A DNA stretch of 64,000 bases, from the NCBI GenBank assembly GCA_965243615.1, contig CBDEVO010000003.1:3410001-3474000 (forward strand), read 5' to 3'. Made by a program: the position numbers and the translations under genes. Below, piece after piece: positions 35,239 through 43,889 of this stretch (positions are counted from its first letter, which is position 1; each line of letters opens with the position of its first letter). Source of the stretch: JAJEEA01 sp965243615. Lineage in GTDB: Bacteria; Acidobacteriota; Vicinamibacteria; Vicinamibacterales; UBA8438. The notes below the pieces were generated by a model. That model was not told the DNA's origin. It searched no databases and worked only from the letters and a program-made list of their open reading frames with translations.

Positions 35239-35569
35239 GGTTCCCCTTGCTCAGCGCCCCGGCCGTATCGTCGGCGCCTGGTGGCCGAGCGCCGAGGCGA
35301 GCGTCGGCGCGAAGGCGGCGAGTGCGGCAGCGAGCTGACTCGCGGTCATGCGAGCTCCGTGGGTTCTCGTTCTGCAGGGGGCATCATCCCATCGTACGGC
35401 TTGCTGTGTCCGCTCGGGCCGCATTCTCGACCGGGGGATCCGGATTGGCGCTATTCCCGCCGTGGTGCGCGATGGGGATCTCGTGCTCGTACGGGTTGGT
35501 GGTATAAGGGCGGCATGGTGGCCACGCGGTCCTGCAAGCGTCCTCTGACGGTACCAGGGAGTTGCGAGC
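35239..35569. other. Promoter region of the cytochrome/PQQ dehydrogenase
   Basis: No gene. Divergent from the hydrolase. A possible -10-like tataag lies near 35507-35512, ahead of the dehydrogenase start at 35570. Nothing else stands out. Confidence 0.4.
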
Positions 35570-37720
35570 ATGTCCAAGAGAACTCGCGTCGGTGTCGTGT
35601 CGTCGGCGGTCCGGGCAACGGCCGCCGGACTGATCGCAGCCGCCGGCCTCGCTGGCGGACCGGGTGTCGCTTCGGGCGTCGAGGCGGCGCAGGCCCCGGC
35701 GGACGGCGGCTTCACGGCGGATCAGGCCGCCGCCGGCTGGACGGTGTACGCGCGGCAGTGCGGCGAGTGCCACGGCGAGGGGCTCGACGGGGCGGAAGCG
35801 CCGGCCCTGCGCGGGGTCGACTTCCTGAACGGCTGGGCGGGGCAGACGACGGACGAGCTGTTCGCGTACGTGCGCGACGAGATGCCCCCCGGCCTCGGCG
35901 GCTCGCTCACCGATCGGGTCTACCTGGGCCTCGTCGCGTACATCCTCGATGCGAACGGCGCCCGGCCCGGCGACGCGCCGCTGACGGCCGACGCCGCGGT
36001 CGCGATCGGCGATGCGGCGGACGTGGCCGAGGCGCGCCGCGCGGCCGAGCGGGGCGAGCCGCCGCGGCGGCGGCCGACGCGGTTCGTCAACCGGGAGGTG
36101 CCGCGCGAGCTGACCCCGGTCACCGACGCGCTGCTCGCCGACCCGCCGCCCGGCGACTGGCTGAGCTGGCGGCGGACGCGCGACAGCCACGGCTACAGTC
36201 CGCTGGACCGGATCACGCGCGACAACGTCGACCAGTTGCAGCTCGCCTGGGTGCTCGCCATCCGCGAGGGCAACAACCAGACGACGCCGCTCGTGCACGA
36301 CGGCGTGATGTTCCTGGCGAGTCCGGGGAACGTGGTGCAGGCGTTGGACGCGGTCGGCGGCGACGTCATCTGGCAGTATCGATGGCCCCTGCCCGACGAT
36401 GCACCCCAGCGGGCGGCGACCCGCACCCTCGCCCTCTACGGCGACAAGGTCTTCCTCGCCACCCACGACGCGGCCCTCGTCGCCCTCGACGCGCGGACCG
36501 GGGCCGAGGCGTGGCGCGCCGTGAAGGCCGACTACAGGCAGGGCTTCCGCCAGAACTCCGGCCCCGTCGTCGCCGACGGCGTCGTCATCAGCGGCATGAA
36601 CGGCTGCAACCGCTACAAGGAGCAGACCTGCTTCATCACCGGGCACGACCCCGACACCGGCGACGAGCTGTGGCGCACGTCCACCATCGCCCTGCCCGGC
36701 GACCCGAACGACGCCTCGTGGGGCGACACGCCGCCGTATCTCCGGGCCGGCGGCGACTCGTGGATCCCGGGCAGCTACGATCCGGGCCTGGGCCTCTTCT
36801 ACATCGGCACCGCGCAGGCGAAGCCGTGGGTGGCGGCGAGCCGCGGCATGACGACGCGGCAGGACGCGCTCTACACCAACTCGACGCTGGCGTTGAACCC
36901 GCGCACGGGGCAGGTGGAGTGGTACTTCCAGCACGCGCCGGGCGAGACCCTCGACCTCGACATCGTGTACGAGCGGGTGCTCGTCGACGCCGACGGCGAG
37001 CAGTGGCTCTTCACCATCGGCAAGGACGGCATCCTCTGGAAGCTCGACCGGCGGACCGGGGCGCTCGTCGACCTGCGCGAGACGGTCTACCAGGACGTCT
37101 TCGAGTCGATCGACCGGACCACCGGCGAGCTGACCTACCGCCCGGACATCCGTGATGCGGACGTCGGCGACCGCGTGCCGGCGTGCCCCAGCCTGCTCGG
37201 CGGGCACAATTGGCAGGCGTCGGCGTATCACCCCGGGGCCGGCGCCCTCGTGATTCCGCTCCACCAGGCGTGCATGTACCTGACGGGGCGCGAGGTGGAG
37301 TTCGTCGAGGGCGGCGGCGGCGTGGCGGGCCGGTCGGAGTTCCGCGAGATGCCCGGCTCGAACGGCAACGTGGGGAAGCTGGCCGCCTACGACGTGCGGA
37401 CGATGGACGAGCTGTGGAGCCGCGAGCAGCGGGCCGCGTTCCTGACGTCGACGCTGACGACGGCGGGCGGGCTCGTCTTCGCGGGCGACGCCGACCGCTA
37501 CTACCGGGCGTTCGACGTCCGGACGGGGGAGGTCCTCTGGGAGACCCGCCTCGGCGCCGCCGCGCACGGCTATCCCATCACCTACGAGGCGGGCGGCCGG
37601 CAGTTCCTCGCCGTCCCCGCTTCGCTGGCCGGCGCGTTCCGGGGCCTCACCGCACAGCTCACCCCGGAGATCTTCCAGCCGGAGGGCGGGAACGCGCTCT
37701 ACGTCTTCGCCTTGCCTTAA
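35570..37720 (+). CDS. Cytochrome c-PQQ-dependent dehydrogenase (quinohemoprotein-like)
   Basis: A 716-aa periplasmic protein. Signal peptide about 1-40 (AATAAGLIAAAGLAGGPGVA-like). A cytochrome c domain precedes the propeller, with heme motif CGECH (64-68) and candidate axial Met105 in RDEMPPGLGG. Residues about 150-716 form the PQQ beta-propeller: WLSWRRTRDSHGYSPLDRI, GVMFLASPGNVVQALDAVGG, ALDARTGAEAWRAV, NSTLALNPRTGQVEWYFQHA, ACPSLLGGHNWQASAYHPG, TAGGLVFAGDADRYYRAFD. The heme would pass electrons from the reduced quinone. It is paralogous to the split gene at 779/30336, and its ...VEWYFQHA is the equivalent of the interrupted VWYYQHL site, here intact. It ends FALP. Confidence 0.9.
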   Translation: MSKRTRVGVVSSAVRATAAGLIAAAGLAGGPGVASGVEAAQAPADGGFTADQAAAGWTVYARQCGECHGEGLDGAEAPALRGVDFLNGWAGQTTDELFAYVRDEMPPGLGGSLTDRVYLGLVAYILDANGARPGDAPLTADAAVAIGDAADVAEARRAAERGEPPRRRPTRFVNREVPRELTPVTDALLADPPPGDWLSWRRTRDSHGYSPLDRITRDNVDQLQLAWVLAIREGNNQTTPLVHDGVMFLASPGNVVQALDAVGGDVIWQYRWPLPDDAPQRAATRTLALYGDKVFLATHDAALVALDARTGAEAWRAVKADYRQGFRQNSGPVVADGVVISGMNGCNRYKEQTCFITGHDPDTGDELWRTSTIALPGDPNDASWGDTPPYLRAGGDSWIPGSYDPGLGLFYIGTAQAKPWVAASRGMTTRQDALYTNSTLALNPRTGQVEWYFQHAPGETLDLDIVYERVLVDADGEQWLFTIGKDGILWKLDRRTGALVDLRETVYQDVFESIDRTTGELTYRPDIRDADVGDRVPACPSLLGGHNWQASAYHPGAGALVIPLHQACMYLTGREVEFVEGGGGVAGRSEFREMPGSNGNVGKLAAYDVRTMDELWSREQRAAFLTSTLTTAGGLVFAGDADRYYRAFDVRTGEVLWETRLGAAAHGYPITYEAGGRQFLAVPASLAGAFRGLTAQLTPEIFQPEGGNALYVFALP

Positions 37721-37827
37721 AACAACCAAGGGTAGTCCGCCAGCGTCCAGATTCGTGCGATAGAATTCGCAAATACTTGACTGGTAATCGTTTATGCTTC
37801 GTCGACGCGGACTGACCGCGGCAGGAC

Positions 37828-38607
37828 GTGTTGCAGAATCCAGCCCCATCCCGCAGCCGGCGCGTGTCCGAGGTCAACACGGCCGACGTGCTGGAGATCC
37901 TCACGCGGATCTGGCACGCCAAGGCGGAGACGGCCCGCGCCGTCCGCCAGTGCATCCGGTCGGTGCTCGAGTGGGCCATCGCGTTGGACATGCGGAACGA
38001 CAACCCCTGCGACCGGGTGCTGCCGGTGCTCGGTCCGCAGAACGACATCGTGACGCACCGGCTGGCACTGCCCCACAAGGACGTGGCCTCGGCCATCGAG
38101 ACGGTTCAGGCGGGGTCTGCGCAGCCCGCCGTCAAGCTGGCGTTCGAGTTCCTCGTGCTGACGGCGACGCGGTCGGGCGAGGTCCGTGGTGCACAATGGG
38201 CCGAGATTGACACGACGGACCACGTGTGGACCTTGTCGGCGCAGCGGATGAAGGCGAAGCGCGAGCATCGTGTGCCGCTCTGCGGCCGGGCGCCAGAGGT
38301 CCTCGACGCGGCGCGTGCGCTCGGCGACGGCAATCCGCACGTGTTCCCGATACGGAGCGGGCGGCCGATATCGGCGTCGACGCTCCTCAAGACGCTCAAC
38401 GATCTTCGGGTCGCGGCCGTGCCGCATGGCTTCCGCTCGTCGTTCCGGGACTGGGCGGCGGAGGAGACGGACCACCCGCGCGAGGTCATCGAGACGGCGC
38501 TGGCTCACGTGGTCCAGAACAAGGTCGAGGCGGCCTACGCGCGGTCGGACCTGTTCGCGCGGCGGCGGCGGTTGATGGACGACTGGTCGGCCTACCTTGC
38601 CCGGTAG
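37828..38607 (+). pseudogene. N-terminally truncated tyrosine integrase
   Basis: 259 aa compared with about 390 for the homologue at 1818. The catalytic set is complete: R115 in LTATRSGEVR, K142 in RMKAKREHRVPL, H200-x-x-R203 in HGFRSSFRDW, H227 in ALAHVVQ and Y237 in AAYARSDLF. The arm-binding domain and the start of the core-binding domain are absent; similarity begins at about RVSEVNTADVLEILTRIW. The start MLQNPAPSRS is arbitrary. It lies 107 bases after the intact PQQ dehydrogenase, suggesting another insertion at the edge of that gene. It may bind DNA poorly, so it is called a pseudogene. Confidence 0.75.
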
Positions 38608-38889
38608 CCCTCGTGGCCCGTGACTCGGCGATGTCCACCGTGCACCGGGCCGGCCGGCTTCGGCCCGGCGCGGTCCAGCTCGGCCAGTATCCCACTCGGC
38701 CCCTGGGGCGTTGTGGCGCCAGCGCGCACCATGAGGGTCGACCTCCCCGAGCCGCACCCGCCGGATGCTGGCCAGGGTGGGCCGCGAGCGACGCTGGGCG
38801 CGCTGTGTCCGATCCGTCCGCCGCGGCCCGCGTGACCGTGCCGCCCAAGGTGGGGTCGCAGCCGTGTTAGGATGCCCGCCGGGTAGCCC

Positions 38890-39093
38890 GTGACGTCGGC
38901 AGAGGCATGGACCATCATCAGGACCATCGTCGGCGTCGGCGTGGCGAATCTCGGCTTCAGAGGGATCGCGTACCCGCGAGCTTCGCTGCGACATTCGCGG
39001 ACTCCGGGCCGACGTTTCCGAGTTGCGAGAGCGGCCGCGTGCACTGCTGGGATGGCAGCCCGGCTGTCAACGGGGCCAGCGAGGAAACGATGA
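38890..39093 (+). pseudogene. Small TM/coiled-coil ORF, frameshifted
   Basis: GTG start, AEAWTIIRTIVGVGVANLG as membrane helix. The matching coiled coil (RELRCDIRGLRADVSELRER) follows in the +1 frame from 38975, so a frameshift separates the two parts. The pattern (TIIRTIVGVGVA plus RADVxELRER) fits a recurrent family of tiny membrane-anchored coiled coils. It overlaps the start of the 39090 gene. Confidence 0.55.
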
Positions 39094-40235
39094 AGCTCGC
39101 CCTCCACTTCGACGGTCTCCACCCAGATCTCGGGGACGCGTACGGTCGAGCCGCACGCCGGCTCGTCTTCCCCGGTCTACTCGACCAGCGCGACACGCAC
39201 GTCGCTTCGACCGTCTTCGTTGGCGACCTGTTGTTCGGGACCATCGACACGTCGCGCGATGGCCGCCACCGCAGTTCTTCGCGACCCGACCTGAAGTACA
39301 GCGATGTCCTGGAGTTCTGGCTGCGCCCGCAGAATCCAGTGTGGGCTCGCCTGTTCGAGGAACGACTTACACCCGCACTCGGGCAAGTCTATGCGATCTG
39401 CTTTGAGAGTGTTGACCAGAAGGCGGCGGAACGGCTGCATGAGGACCTGGTGGACGCTGCCTCGTATCTGGGAGCGATGGAGGTCGACGACGGTTCCTTC
39501 GTCCATTGGCAACTGTATTCGAGGAATCTGATCCCGCTGTTTCGAGTCGTCGGCCACGGTGCGCAGGTGTTTTGGGACGGCCTTTCCGAGGACGGGAGGG
39601 ACCGAGGGTTCTTCCAGGAAGTGCAGAGCCTTGGATTCGATCCTGTGCGATGGGAGAGTCTGAACGCTCGGTTCTCGATTTTCGACCGCTACCACAGTTT
39701 TGAGCACGCCCAACGCGTCGCCGAATGGAAGCGAGACTGTGGCCGGATGTTGGGATTCATCGCCGACTCGGTCGTGTCGGGCCTCGGCGACGTCGTTCCG
39801 GATCTCGGCGACCGGCTCTGGAGCGCACTCCGGACGTTCGACCAAGCGGAGACAACGGAACAGTTGTCGCAGGTAGCCGCGACCTGCCGACGGATCATCG
39901 AGCACGTCGCCGACCGACTGTTTCCTCCAAGAGAGACGCCGACGGGTGGGCGGCAACTCGGGCGGCAGCACTATCGCAACCGCCTGCTTGCGTTTGCGGA
40001 CCAGGAACGGCGTACGGATTCCTCGCTTGACCTCGTCTGGGCGAGCACGGACGCGCTCAACGAGCAGATTACCGCGTTGCTCGCGGTCACCCAGAAGGGG
40101 GTCCACGCAGACGTGTATCGCACCGAGACGCGGCGCTGCTTGCTGCGAACCATCTTGCTGCTAGACGATCTCGTGGTCCTCAAGCAGGCGTCGGCGGATC
40201 GCACGCCGGCTGTGTCGCAGGAAGGGGCTCGCTGA
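39090..40235 (+). CDS. Unrecognised 381-aa protein, possible defence gene
   Basis: The start ATG has a good RBS (gaggaaacg). The N-terminal ~190 residues are mixed alpha/beta with aromatic-rich segments (LALHFDGLHPDLGDAYGRAA, WLRPQNPVWARLFEE, FFQEVQSLGFDPVRWESL). The C-terminal half is helical (QLSQVAATCRRIIEHVADRL, STDALNEQITALLAVTQKGV) and ends HADVYRTETRRCLLRTILLL plus DDLVVLK. That GVHADV...R..LRTILLLDDL pattern resembles HEPN-like C-terminal domains of abortive-infection proteins, by memory only. It has no signal peptide or membrane segment. It is flanked by integrase remnants, which supports cargo status. Real gene likely; function unknown. Confidence 0.7.
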   Translation: MKLALHFDGLHPDLGDAYGRAARRLVFPGLLDQRDTHVASTVFVGDLLFGTIDTSRDGRHRSSSRPDLKYSDVLEFWLRPQNPVWARLFEERLTPALGQVYAICFESVDQKAAERLHEDLVDAASYLGAMEVDDGSFVHWQLYSRNLIPLFRVVGHGAQVFWDGLSEDGRDRGFFQEVQSLGFDPVRWESLNARFSIFDRYHSFEHAQRVAEWKRDCGRMLGFIADSVVSGLGDVVPDLGDRLWSALRTFDQAETTEQLSQVAATCRRIIEHVADRLFPPRETPTGGRQLGRQHYRNRLLAFADQERRTDSSLDLVWASTDALNEQITALLAVTQKGVHADVYRTETRRCLLRTILLLDDLVVLKQASADRTPAVSQEGAR

Positions 40236-40444
40236 TGCATCTGGGGAATCGAACGCGCTACCTTCAACGGTTGACGGGTGTGCGTATTCCGTGGTTGCCC
40301 GGGGCTTTGGTTTGCGCTTCTGGTTGGCAGTCCGGCCACGGGTGGCGAGTTCGTGTTCGGCTGGTTCCATGATCGGGGAATGCTGACGGTGTGCCCCTCC
40401 GCCGAGGGCGCCAAACGTTACGGTTGAGCGGGAAGCTCACTGAA

Positions 40445-41017
40445 ATGCGAGGAGTACTGACGGCCCTCGTCGGCGTGCTGTTGATGGCGACGGCGGTTTC
40501 GGCGCAACCGCGGGCATCGGCAAGCCTGCATCCGGTCGAGGGCGGCCGGTGGGATGTGTCGCCGGGCTCGCCATTGACGTTCGGGTCGGGCCGGACGGAG
40601 CGGATCTGTCTGCATGCGAGCGCGTATGTGCTGGCGGGCCGGGTCGAACCGGGCTATCGCGGGTCGTGGTCGCTGAACCTGGAGGGCAGCGGGACCGGCG
40701 AGCGCAGCGTGACCGGGAACAGCATCGGCGAGAACGACGGCTCGCGGTGGTCGTGGAGTTCGTTCGCGGCAGCAGATGGCCAGTGCTTCGACATGTGGGC
40801 GGTCGTTCTGGGCGGACCGCAGGAGGGGCGGCAGTCGTCCCGGCAGACTACGACCCAGCAACTCCTGGAACTCCAGCAGAAGCTGGAACCGGAACAGAAC
40901 GTCAGAGCGCGGCTCGACTTGCAGCGCGAGATCTCCCGGCTGCAGCTCGAGCTCCAGCTCCAGCCCGCGGTACTCCGGCTGCGGCTCTACGAGTTGCGGG
41001 TCGCCGTCGACTGGTGA
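40445..41017 (+). CDS. Exported protein with Gln/Leu-rich helical tail
   Basis: 190 aa with a signal peptide (RGVLTALVGVLLMATAVSAQ). The mature N-terminal ~110 residues look beta-rich with two Cys (RTERICLHASAYVLAGRVEP, RWSWSSFAAADGQCFDMW). The C-terminal ~70 residues form a long Gln/Leu/Arg amphipathic helix (TTQQLLELQQKLEPEQN, RLQLELQLQPAVLRLRL). The family was not recognised. It is followed 14 bases later by a broken small TM ORF. Confidence 0.6.
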   Translation: MRGVLTALVGVLLMATAVSAQPRASASLHPVEGGRWDVSPGSPLTFGSGRTERICLHASAYVLAGRVEPGYRGSWSLNLEGSGTGERSVTGNSIGENDGSRWSWSSFAAADGQCFDMWAVVLGGPQEGRQSSRQTTTQQLLELQQKLEPEQNVRARLDLQREISRLQLELQLQPAVLRLRLYELRVAVDW

Positions 41018-41031
41018 ACGGGGGCGACGCG

Positions 41032-41190
41032 ATGCTGGAGGTCTTCACCGCGGCGGCGGCGTTCGTTGGGGCGGCGGCGGGACTCTGGAACGCCACCAAT
41101 TCGCCAAGTTCTCGGGGTGCATGGATGCGGCGGAGCGGGCGCACAACGCGCACGTCAACGCGCCGGGCTGCACGGGACGCGCTGACATGA
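41032..41190 (+). pseudogene. Frameshifted copy of the 25377 small TM protein
   Basis: MLEVFTAAAAFVGAAAGLWNA matches ...LTAAAAFTGAGAGLWNA at 25377. The frame then shifts; in the adjacent frame come HQFAKFSGCMDAAERAHNAH and VNAPG, parallel to YQFKG...LETAHNAHVNAP. One-base indel, so the encoded tail is nonsense. Confidence 0.65.
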
Positions 41191-41287
41191 TCGCGCGCCA
41201 GCGGGTCTACGCCACGAACGCCGCCCGCCAGCGCCTACCGCCAGCCGCGCAAGCGCAGCTTCGCGAGAGGGGCTGGAGCTCCAGTAC

Positions 41288-41500
41288 CACCGGATCGCTG
41301 CCGTCCCTCATGGATTCCGGTCGTCGTTCCAGGACGGGCGACCGAGGAGACGGACCATCCGCGGGAAGGTCGTCGAGGTGGCGTTCGCTCATGTCGTTGC
41401 GAGCCGCGTCGAGGCGATCTATGCAAGGTCGGACCTGGTCGAGCGCCGGCGGCTGCTGATGGACGATTGGGCGAGGCACCTCGCCCGCGACGGCCGTTGA
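41288..41500 (+). pseudogene. Integrase C-terminal remnant with frameshifts
   Basis: In three successive frames the sequence reads HRIAAVPHGFRSSFQDG, ATEETDHPRE, and VVEVAFAHVVASRVEAIYAR followed by SDLVERRRLLMDDWARHLAR and a stop. This is the last ~70 residues of a tyrosine integrase of the same family as 1818 and 37828, including H-x-x-R, H and Y. Two frameshifts make it non-functional. Confidence 0.8.
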
Positions 41501-41544
41501 TACCCTCGATCCCGCTACGGCACGCGCAGGCGGAAGCGTTTACG

Positions 41545-41742
41545 ATGAGCGGGGAGGCTCACGGGATGTTGGGAGTCCTGACGGCGGCGGTGGCGTTTCT
41601 TGGGGTGGTCTGGCTGAACTGGAGACACGACCGCCTAGTGGCTTGGCTGCACGCGCACTTCGCCGATCTGGCTGCGTTCCAGTCGGAGGTCCGGGCGGAG
41701 CTAGGAGTCTGCGCCGCAGAAACCGGGATGCGACAATTGTAG
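41545..41742 (+). CDS. Small TM protein truncated by the IS element
   Basis: MSGEAHGMLGVLTAAVAFLG, VVWLNWRHDRLVAWLHAHFA, then AAFQSEVRAEL. An N-terminal membrane helix with an amphipathic tail, related in style to 25377 and 41032. The last ~15 codons (GVCAAETGMRQL) are provided by the IS left end at 41705, so the native C-terminus has been lost. Confidence 0.5.
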   Translation: MSGEAHGMLGVLTAAVAFLGVVWLNWRHDRLVAWLHAHFADLAAFQSEVRAELGVCAAETGMRQL

Positions 41743-43114
41743 ACGAGCCGCCGACGAAGGGACTGGATGTCGACTACATTCCGCCGCTACGCCCCGGAGC
41801 AGTCGCTGCTGTTGCCGCCCGATGTGCGGGAGTGGCTGCCCGAGGGTCACTTGGCGCACCACATCAGCGATCTGGTTGACGGTCTGGATCTGACGGCGTT
41901 CTACGCGCCGTACGAGGGGGACGGTCGGCGCAACGCGCCGTACGAGCCTCGGATGATGGTGAAGGTGCTGCTCTACGCGTACGCGACGGGGGTGTTTTCG
42001 TCGCGGGGGGTCGCGAAGAAGCTGGAAGAAGACGTGGCGTTCCGGGTGCTGGCGGCGGGCAACTTCCCGCAGCACCGGACGCTCTGCGAGTTTCGACGCC
42101 GGCACTTGGCGGATTTCAAGCGGCTGTTCGTGGAGGTGGTCGGTCTGGCGCGGGAACTGGGTCTGGCCCGATTCGGAAAGCTGTCGATTGACGGGACGAA
42201 GGTGCGGGCGAATGCGAGCAAGCGCAAGGCGATGAGCTACGGTCGGATGCAGGAGGAGGAGCGGCGTCTGGCCGGGGAGATCGACGCGCTGTTGCGTTCG
42301 GCGGACTCGACCGACGTGGCCGAGGACGTTCGGTTGGGCCCGGAGGTCCGTGGCGACGAGTTGCCGGCGGAGTTGCAGCGACGAGAGGACCGTTTGGCGG
42401 CGATCCGGGCGGCGAAGGCGCGGTTGGAGGCGGCGCAGCGGGCGGCCGACGACGCGCGGGGTCGGCAGCCGGGCCAGACGCGGAACCCGAAGGGGGGTCG
42501 GCCGTACAAGCGGTCGTATGGCGAGCCCGACGAGAAGGCGCAGAGCAACTTCACGGACCCGGAAAGCGGGATCATGAAGACGAGCAACGAGGGCTTCCAG
42601 CAGTGCTACAACGCGCAGGCGGCGGTGGACGCTGAGCACCAGTTGGTGGTGGCGACGGATGTGACGGCGAACGCGAGCGACCAGGGCGGATTGCCGGTGT
42701 TGCTCGACCAGGTGGAGGAGCGGTTCGACACGCAGCCGGAGACGGTGCTGGCCGACTCGGGATTCTGCAACGAGCGGGACTTGACGGAGCTGGAAACGCG
42801 GGGTGTTGACGGGTATGTGGCGGTGGGCCGGGAGGACAAGCGGGTCGCCGCCCGCAATCTGAAGAAGCACCCGGCGACAGGCCGCATGGCAGCGAAGCTG
42901 TCGACGCCGGCGGGCCGGTCGGCGTACGCGGAGCGGAAGTGGTTGTCGGAGGCGCCGTACGGCTGGATCAAGCACGTGCTGGGCTTCCGGTGCTTCAGCC
43001 TGCGTGGACTGGCGAAAGTGCGAGGCGAGTGGGACTTGGTGTGCCTGGCGGTGAACGCAAAGCGCCTGCACGTTCTGATGGCGGCGTAACGGGGGCGATT
43101 CTGGCCCCACACTG
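41705..43114. mobile_element. IS1182-like insertion sequence
   Basis: About 1.41 kb. Imperfect terminal inverted repeats: left GAGTCTGCGCCGCAGAA (41705-41721), right (read inward) CAGTGTGGGGCCAGAA (43114-43099), agreeing except for four substitutions and one gap. It contains one full-length transposase. A target-site duplication could not be identified by eye. It inserted into the tail of the small ORF at 41545. Confidence 0.75.
41767..43089 (+). CDS. IS1182-family transposase
   Basis: A 440-aa DDE transposase with an intact frame. The N-terminal DUF772-like region is present (LLLPPDVREWLPEGHLAHHI, YEPRMMVKVLLYAYATGVFS). The catalytic core has a first Asp in LSIDGTKVRANASKRKAMSY, a second Asp in ETVLADSGFCNERDL and a C-terminal Glu near AERKWLSEAPYGWIKHVLG. 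QCYNAQAAVDAEHQLVVA is typical of the family. A basic linker (GRQPGQTRNPKGGRPYKR) separates the halves. The length is normal, so the element may still be active. Confidence 0.92.
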   Translation: MSTTFRRYAPEQSLLLPPDVREWLPEGHLAHHISDLVDGLDLTAFYAPYEGDGRRNAPYEPRMMVKVLLYAYATGVFSSRGVAKKLEEDVAFRVLAAGNFPQHRTLCEFRRRHLADFKRLFVEVVGLARELGLARFGKLSIDGTKVRANASKRKAMSYGRMQEEERRLAGEIDALLRSADSTDVAEDVRLGPEVRGDELPAELQRREDRLAAIRAAKARLEAAQRAADDARGRQPGQTRNPKGGRPYKRSYGEPDEKAQSNFTDPESGIMKTSNEGFQQCYNAQAAVDAEHQLVVATDVTANASDQGGLPVLLDQVEERFDTQPETVLADSGFCNERDLTELETRGVDGYVAVGREDKRVAARNLKKHPATGRMAAKLSTPAGRSAYAERKWLSEAPYGWIKHVLGFRCFSLRGLAKVRGEWDLVCLAVNAKRLHVLMAA

Positions 43115-43418
43115 CCCGAGAATCGGTCACGAATCGCGGCGTTTGGGCCGTGTACGGCCTGTTCTTCGGTTCCGTGCCGCCGATCGGCCGAGGATCACCG
43201 GCTCGTCGGCCGGCGGCCTACGCCCCGACGCCGTGCGTCACGACGCAGACCGCCGGGGTTCCGCGAACTCCTGCGGCGCAGGCTCCTAGCCGGCATTCGC
43301 GCTGAGGTCAGGGAGATACGCAGACACCTGGATCGCCATTCGACGAGCGTTGAACAAGAGTTGGATGCGTTCCACAGGGACTCCATCACGTTTCGCCCCG
43401 GAAAGGACGATTGAACCA
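43115..43418. other. Flank right of the IS with coiled-coil fragment
   Basis: In the frame ending at the TGA of 43411-43413 the sequence reads AGIRAEVREIRRHLDRHSTS and then DAFHRDSITFRPGKDD. This is a heptad-like tail that could be the lost end of a small TM/coil gene split by the IS. There is no start codon. The rest is featureless. Confidence 0.4.
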
Positions 43419-43889
43419 ATGGCCAGACGATGCCCGTGTTTCCTCGTGCTCGCGCTCGCGCTCGCCGGCAGCGCAAGCGGCTCCCAGGTCGACGAGGAAC
43501 GCTTCCGCGAAGCGGAACGCTTCGGACTCTTCAACGCGTGCGAACCGATGGATCTGATCGCAATCGTGGTGGATCAACGACTCAGAGAACGCGTCGAAAC
43601 CATGGCAGAAAGCAGGCTCCGCGCGGCGCGGCTATACGACACCGACGCCGACAGGAGCGCCGTCTCGTCGCTGCTATCGATAGAGATCTTCGGCGTTGTC
43701 GGCCAAGCCGAGGCAGTACTGCTGTCCTACCGCAAGCCCGTGCGCGATTCCTTCTCTGAGAGGTGGTTTCTGGCTGAGACATGGAAATTATATGGAATGT
43801 ACAGGAATTCCGCGGAAGGACTGTCTGAGCTACTAGATCGCTTTGTCTTGGAATACCTACGCGTGAACGAAGCGGCCTGCATGGAGTGA
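43419..43889 (+). CDS. Exported hypothetical protein, 156 aa
   Basis: Signal peptide RRCPCFLVLALALAGSASGS after the ATG at 43419, with RBS aaagga 12 bases upstream. The mature part is helical and acidic/basic mixed (VDEERFREAERFGLFNACEP, IVVDQRLRERVETMAESRLR, WKLYGMYRNSAEGLSELLDR). A Cys pair (NACEP and the C-terminal AACME) might form a disulfide. The family was not recognised. It is slightly less GC-rich than its surroundings at the 3' end. Confidence 0.6.
   Translation: MARRCPCFLVLALALAGSASGSQVDEERFREAERFGLFNACEPMDLIAIVVDQRLRERVETMAESRLRAARLYDTDADRSAVSSLLSIEIFGVVGQAEAVLLSYRKPVRDSFSERWFLAETWKLYGMYRNSAEGLSELLDRFVLEYLRVNEAACME

Noticed and set aside
35384..37849. 821-codon minus-strand open frame opposite the cytochrome/PQQ gene
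   Set aside because: Antisense shadow; the plus strand has signal peptide, heme motif and propeller repeats.
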